From assembly GCA_020650975.1 (NCBI GenBank), contig JAIPMN010002787.1:786-38813 (forward strand): a stretch of 38,028 nucleotides of DNA. The letters are read 5' to 3'. Positions 13,601 through 20,800 of the stretch are shown in pieces (position 1 is the stretch's first letter; the number at the start of each line of letters is the position of its first letter). A model generated the notes under the pieces. It did no database searches and had not been told where the DNA came from. It was given only the letters and a program-made list of their open reading frames with translations. Position numbers and translations under genes: made by a program. The DNA is from Apostichopus californicus (taxonomy: Eukaryota > Echinodermata > Holothuroidea > Aspidochirotida > Stichopodidae).

Positions 13601-16600
13601 AATGCCGAAGGGAACAGATCGGTGCTTGCTGTTTTGGAGACGATAAAAATTTTCCTGCAGATAACAGATGTCAAGGTAATGTGAAGGGGTTGGTTTGGTT
13701 GCCATCTTTAAACCGATAGTTTATTGAACTTTCCTAGAAAACTTTCCAAAGAATTTATACAATGATGGCATCACAACTCACCTCAGTTAAGTTTATGTTC
13801 CATGTCTTAGTTTGTGGTTAACTTTTTGTTTTGAAAAACATTTAGCTGTTGTTGGTGGTCGCTCTGCAGATTTAGTATCTATGCTTTTATCCTGAGAAAA
13901 ACATGTGGAGTTAATGGAAGATGTTTGATATAACATACTGTACAGAATGCAGTGGTATGGAAATACAGTACTATCACACTATGGTACCAAATTGCTTGTC
14001 TCTATTCTAAGAACAATCCTTGCTGGGTTTTTTTTTATGAAAATTCTTTTTGGGTGGGGGGGTGAGTATATAAACTGTTTCATCTGCTGGTTCCAAGAAC
14101 TTTGAAGAGTATCCATTTCTAATTTTTAGCCATCCGTTGGATGTGTGTGTATTAATGTGAAAACATTTGTAATTATATATACTCATTTGGTATACTTTTA
14201 ATTACCTTACCTTAACTCATGAATTATGCTGGATACATATTCATAACCATATTGTTTTCCAAATCAAGTCCCTTTAATTGACATTGATCAGTTTGATCCA
14301 CAATGCTACAATTTTTTTTTTTTATTCAGCTTGTCGACGACCTGGTTACTCGTGTCTGTGGGAAGTTCAGCTCAGGAGAAGATTGCCAACAGCCTCCACT
14401 CCTCGACCTCTTAATCGCTCTTGCTCCTTACGCCAGTTCTGGAAAACTCTCTCAAATATTCCAGGAAGTCAGTCCATGTTTTGAAGTAAGCCTTTTTTTT
14501 TAATAACACTTGAATTTTTAACAAGTTTTCTTGAGAGAGAATTATGTAGGAAATGATGTTTTTCTTTATACATAGTCGCTTTTTTTGGGGGATGGGGAGG
14601 AGGGAGGCTTTTTTCTTCAAAATGATGTTAGAATACTCAGAGCTTTTCCAGTTAATGGCGTGTACTACTTGAGACACAATTTGTCAAACTTAACTGCTGA
14701 CCATTTGGTGTTTCCAATGGATTAATATACTGATTTGCATTATAAATTTAAGGATATTCATTCTAAATAAAAACGAGTTTCAAGATTGTATACTGCAATG
14801 CTATCATGCCTTTTATAGCTATGCACTTTATACCTGTGTATATACGGAGAGCTTTAAGCAACACCAATAACTGAAAGTCATTGACACTCCTTCTGATTAC
14901 ATGTCTACCTTTCTTAGCTGCTTTTAAGTTTCACTGATAAAATCTGCTAAAATAAAGTGGAATAGTTTCAAAGACTAACCGCACTCTCAATGCAGAGAAA
15001 ATGTTGTCCAGGATAAAAATATGTCTATGGTGGGTTTTTTTCTTTGATTACCTTTAACCAATTGAACACATAATCTTTCAATGATTAAATGAATTTTTAC
15101 CTCTTCTCTTCACAGAGCACAAATCACTCTTTACAGAAGAAATCTTACCGAGTTTTAGAGGAGATATGTTCAGGCCAGTCCGATGCCTGCAGCAAATTCA
15201 GAGAAGACAATATAGAACTGTTGGAAAAGAAACTTGTAGAATCTATGTCAAGTGCTGCCTCGCCTTCCAAACTGGTATGATCGGTATTCTTTATGTGAGG
15301 TGACAGTGTGATAGAGTATAGAAGTAGAGGGTGGGCGATGAGGGGGGGGGTAGGGGGGTGGGTGGGGATAGGTTAGACAAGAGGGAGGATACTGTGTTAG
15401 TGAGATTAATGTTTTGATCTGATGGGGAATGTAGAAATGAAAATTTATTTTATTTGAAGTATGAGATCGGAACGAATTGTTAGTAGGTGAAGGGAAATTC
15501 TGCCAATTTTGGGAAACAAAGTGAACAAAGGAACCACTACTAGGTTCCATTTTTCTGGAGTGTTGCAACAAATTCTTCCTATAATGATTGAATGGAAATA
15601 TCTCTTCTGTTAATCATTTTAGTGACAGTACATTCATGTTAGATATAATGACCGAACTTCTTGATCTTCACTCGTGATGATTGTAAGATAATTTGACATG
15701 TTCAAATTTTCTCCGACAGCCTCGGTTACGATGCCTACTGCACATAGTCAAGCAGCTTCCATCAGGTAAACATGATGTATTGAAGACAATTCTCCCAGAG
15801 GTCATTCTGTGTGCCAAAGAGGTCAACTCCAAGACCAGAAGCACAGCATTCCTTCTCCTCAGTGAAATAGGACGCTGTCTTTTGAGATCAGAAGAGAAGA
15901 GCAAACAAGGTATGGCTTTAAGTTTAACAGCATCTCAGATATTCAAGTAAAAGAAAGCAGACTCATCAGTTTATATGTGTAGAGGTAAAATTAGTGGCCC
16001 GTTGACCTGTATCTATTCTGGCAGTCTCATTATCAACCAGGAGGTCAACATGGACGACTTCCTAACCCGATCAATGTTCATGGAGGTCACTATAAAGAGA
16101 TGAAATGTTTACCAATGATGACATGATAAAGGAATCTGTCACAGAAAGTGTGTTTTAATTTTTCTAATATTTTCCTAATATCATCCGTATAAATTCACCG
16201 TTGGAGGTAACCTGGCCTCTCCTTAACTCATCCAGGAAGAAAGAGTTCCTATATCATCAGTATGTATTTACCGTTGGAGGTAACCTGGTCTCTCCTTAAC
16301 TCATCCAGGAAGGAATAAGTATTGTCATACGGAAAGGGAACCACACGAGGGGTTATCTCTCTTCTGACATTTGGTGAGATGGATAATGTTATGAATAGAA
16401 ACTTTAGGGTTGATGAATATTCTTCTGTTTTTATTTTTCAGAGTCAATAGCTCAATATCTGAGTATGCTGGCAGCTGGCCTGGCAGGGTCTTCACAGATG
16501 ATCAGTGCCACCATCTTGGCATTCACTTCTGTTATTTACGAATTCAAAGGTGAGAAACAAACAGCGACAATCAGAGTCACGTTTCTTGGTTTGTCTCTGT

Positions 16601-17790
16601 TCTCTTCTCAACCATCACTGTATTTCTCCTTCTTTAAGTACACACCAAAGACCAATGACATGTTTTTCACCTGAATTTATTTGCTGTAAACCAGCAGTAT
16701 GTCCACCATGGTAGGCATTGCCTTATTCCTAGCTGACAATGTCTGTTCCAACTTCCACATGCAAATATGGCCATGCCACAGAGCATCAGTAGTATGGTAT
16801 ATCTACATCTGGTCTAGATTTCTGTTTTGAAGAAAAAGTTTTTCAGAAAATGTTAAGTGAAATTCACATTTTTATTTCACCATACATTGTGATAGTAAAA
16901 TACAAGTTGAACTGTTTCTTGTACGATTGTATCCTAAAGTCCTTTAATAAATCTCAGTTATGTGTAACATGCTGTTGACACGGTAAAGTTCTTCCTCCAG
17001 ATAGCTTTTGAGATGAGTCTAATGTAGCTCTTTGGTGCTATGTGTGTAGTTGTTTGACCACTGTTTCACACATATCATCAACATATGGAGATATTAACCT
17101 ACCTCCATTGTTGTTTGTGTCACTCAACAACATATGGGAAACTGAGGGTGACTAGACTAGGTCAAAGAAATATTAAAAAATGTATAAAGTTAACTTATAC
17201 CATCTTTCATATTACCATGATTCCTTGTTAAGTGTGGTGCAATGTAAGCGTAGCAACAAGGAGTGACCAGTGTTCCTTCTCTCTTATCAGATCTCATAGA
17301 CGGGATGATTCTTGGACAGTTACTCGAGAGTGTCCATACCTTGATAGCAAGCAAAACCAGAGATATCCTGCGACCTGCTCTTGGACTTACTAAAGTCATC
17401 TGTGCTGTCACTGAAGCTACATCTTTGGCTCAATATGTTCAACCGTTGGTAAATATTAGTTCATGTAAACACTCTTTTGGTTTGAGCAAATTGAGCAGAT
17501 TCACTGTGTAAATATGGTTTTCCTCCGATCTGGTTACCATGGCAAAGCATGATAACTTTACAGTGGCTGGAGTTAGAAATAAGATTCTCTTTGATTAGAT
17601 CCCTCACAGATAGCAGGAGATTCGACAGATGGCATCAAATACCATCATTCATAGAAAATTGAAAATATTCCAAATGTTGAATTGGAAGCCACCAGATGTG
17701 AAAGTTGTAATCCCTTGCGGGCTTCTCCCACGTTCCTGGTCACTTAAGCATTGTAAAAATAACTGCCCGACTATTATTGTTATTATTATG

Positions 17791-17821
<31 letters not shown>

Positions 17822-20800
17822 TTAATACCCATTTTTCATGTTATGGGCAGTATTACCTAGTTTTGCTTTTCTGTCACACTTCATGCCAGTCACATGGGAT
17901 TAACAGAAATGAGAAAGTGCTTTTTGTTTCAGTCAGAGATATTTGAGAATGGATATGTTTATTCTTTCAGCTTGAAGATCTTGGTAACCTCAGTGATACA
18001 AACAGTAGAGCACTCAGAGTCTCCATAAAATCCATTTTCAAGCAACTGATGAAGAAGTTTGGGTAAGTCTACATAGTCAATCATTGTAGTAGGATGTGTT
18101 AGCCTACATGACCAGTGGTTGTACTTTGCTGTACTAACCTATGTAGTTACTGTATGTACCTTGCTTTGCTTCAAGCAACTGATGAAGAAGTTTGGGTATG
18201 TCTACACAGTCAATCATTGTAGTGAGATGTGTTAGCCTACATGACCAGTGTTTGTACTAACCATATATAGTTACTGTATGTACCTTGATTTGCTTGCCTG
18301 TATTATCCGTATTCATAGCTTGTTAAAAATGTATACGTTTAAAGTTTCTCTTCTTGATTTATATATTGGTAGCTATGAGATGCTCTCAAAAATGGTCGCC
18401 GGTAAACAGCTGAAGATGTTGCACAACGTTAAGAAAAGACAAGATAAAAATAAACGTTTACGAACAGCGAAGGAGCAGAATGAGGATGATGAAGATGACA
18501 ATGAGATGGCAGCATTGATGCCCAGTAAGCCGAAACCAGAAAGGTAATATCTATTCTACTACATACACAGAATATATAACTAACTACATAGCACCCAAAA
18601 CCAGAAAGGTAATATCTACTGGTATCACAAAATATACAACTACATAGCACTCAAAACCGGGAGGGTAATATCTACTACATTCACAGAATATATAACTAAC
18701 TACATTGCACCCAAAACCAGAATGGTAATATCTACTGGTAACAGGGAATATACAACTACATTGCACCCAAACCCAAAAAGGTCATATCTACTACATTCAC
18801 AGAATATATAACTAACTACATTGCACCCAAAACCAGAAAGGTAATATGTACTGGTGACAGGGAATATATAACTAATTACATTGCACCCAAATCTAGAATG
18901 GTAATATCAACTGGTAACACAGAATATACAACTTCATTGCATCCAAAATCAGAGCTAACAAACTTTTCTATTCATCTGTCCAGTATGAAGATTAAGGATG
19001 AAACAATTAAAAATGTTAATAAGTTGAGTTTTAGTAGTTTGTGTAGTGGATCAGTGTAGAGGAATTTAGTTACCAGTGTCATAGTAAGTCTGTCTGACTT
19101 TTAACTGTAGTAAGAACAGTTTTGTAAAGTTACATCCCAGTTGGTGAAGAGGTGGATTATATACAGTGACAATGGTTTTGGTGGATGAAAGAATTTGTCT
19201 GAGAATAATAAGCCTTCGGAAAACTAGGAAAATAATGCTTGTATGAAAGTTGGAGAAAGTCAAAAACCCTCACCATATTAGATATTGTATTGCTAATTTA
19301 AATTTACTAAAGTATTACTTACTAAAATATGATATAAAAAAAAAACTTTCTTTGTAGCATGGAACAAATACTCCAAGAAACCGATTCTGAAGATGATGAC
19401 GATGAAGATGAAGATAAGAGGTCAAAGACCAAAGGTAAAAGGTCAAGAAAAACAGCAAGAGGATCGACCTGGCTTAAAGAGGATGATAACGATGAACCCA
19501 TGGATTTCCTGGATCCGACTGTTTCAAAGAGAGTTTTAGGTAACTTTACCTCTCATCTGTGTTTAATTTAAAATCTGGATTATACCTCTGGGCAGAGTGA
19601 GAAAAGGTCTTCGTGAACGGGAATTGTTGAGGGGGGAGGAGTAGGGGCTTTGAAATGGATACTAGAGGTGGGTGATGAATTGGAAGCTATCATGGAGAAT
19701 TACACATTCTATCAACATTGTATTGTATGTATGTATGTATGTATGTATTCCAGATCCTCCTGCAAGCAGGAACTCGCGAAGAAGACTCATTGGCTTATCA
19801 AAGCTGCAAGCTGACCGAAGTCAGTCTCTTACATTCATATTTAACGTCCATGATTATGAATTGTCAATTGTCAACAACTCTGTAACTGGACGACATATAC
19901 ATTAATCTGGGAGTGACTTGAACTGGGGACCAGTGAAAGGCATCGGCGTTAACCACAGAGCTAACACTCCTATTGTCATCTCAACACTCCTATTGTCATC
20001 TCCTAACACTCCTATTGTCATCTCAATCAGCAGAACTGCTTGTGTCAAGTGTTCTACTTGTTCGAACATCTGTGTATTTCGTACATAACATTTTATATAT
20101 ATTTTGTGAATATAACAGTGTATCTCATGTTATCTTGCATTTAGTATATCAAGGCTTTCCTTTCAAGTGTTTCTGATTGTAAGAAAACTTGCAAGAAAGA
20201 GCAAAAGAAATTTATGATATTGTCTAAAAACATTGGCCAGTCAGTTTCCCATTATTCATTCACTTACAAATATTATAAAACTCGACGGATATAATTCTTT
20301 GAAAAACCAGCCACCAAACCTAGGAACGAGGCCGGCGGTGCTCACAGAGGAATTCCACACGACTTCAAGAAGCTACCGGATGGACGGCTGGTGATCACTG
20401 AGCCCAGAGACGACGAAGGTGAGAAACCATCCTCTGGGGGTAGAAAGAGGAAAATGGAACCAGACGATGACTTGGAGGCGATGATGGACCAAGAACTCTT
20501 ATCAAGGAAGGTAGGTTTAAGGGAACATGTAATATCAAACAGTGAGAGATGAGTGATGTTTGAATTCAGATCTCTTTGATATTAAATGTTGGTTGACTGC
20601 ATAGGGGAATATACCAAGAATTTTGACCAATTCTTTAGTAATAACAGACATTTTGTTTGTTCCTAAGTCAAGGCTACTTTTAGGCTTCTTTTAATATTGT
20701 CAAATAGAAATTTGATATTTCAAGTTCAGCCTAAACTCTAATATTACAAATAGAAATTTGAAACAAGTGATATTGGAATACATCAGTAATCGCCATGTTT

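Noticed and set aside
13231..13705. Antisense reading frames of 107 and 147 codons
   Set aside because: They overlap RRP12 exon 13 on the opposite strand, have no recognisable domain, and the sense exon is strongly conserved.
16100..16180. Intronic box C/D snoRNA (ATGATGA at about 16114)
   Set aside because: No CTGA D-box at a suitable distance and no terminal stem. Other TGATGA strings in RRP12 introns failed the same test.
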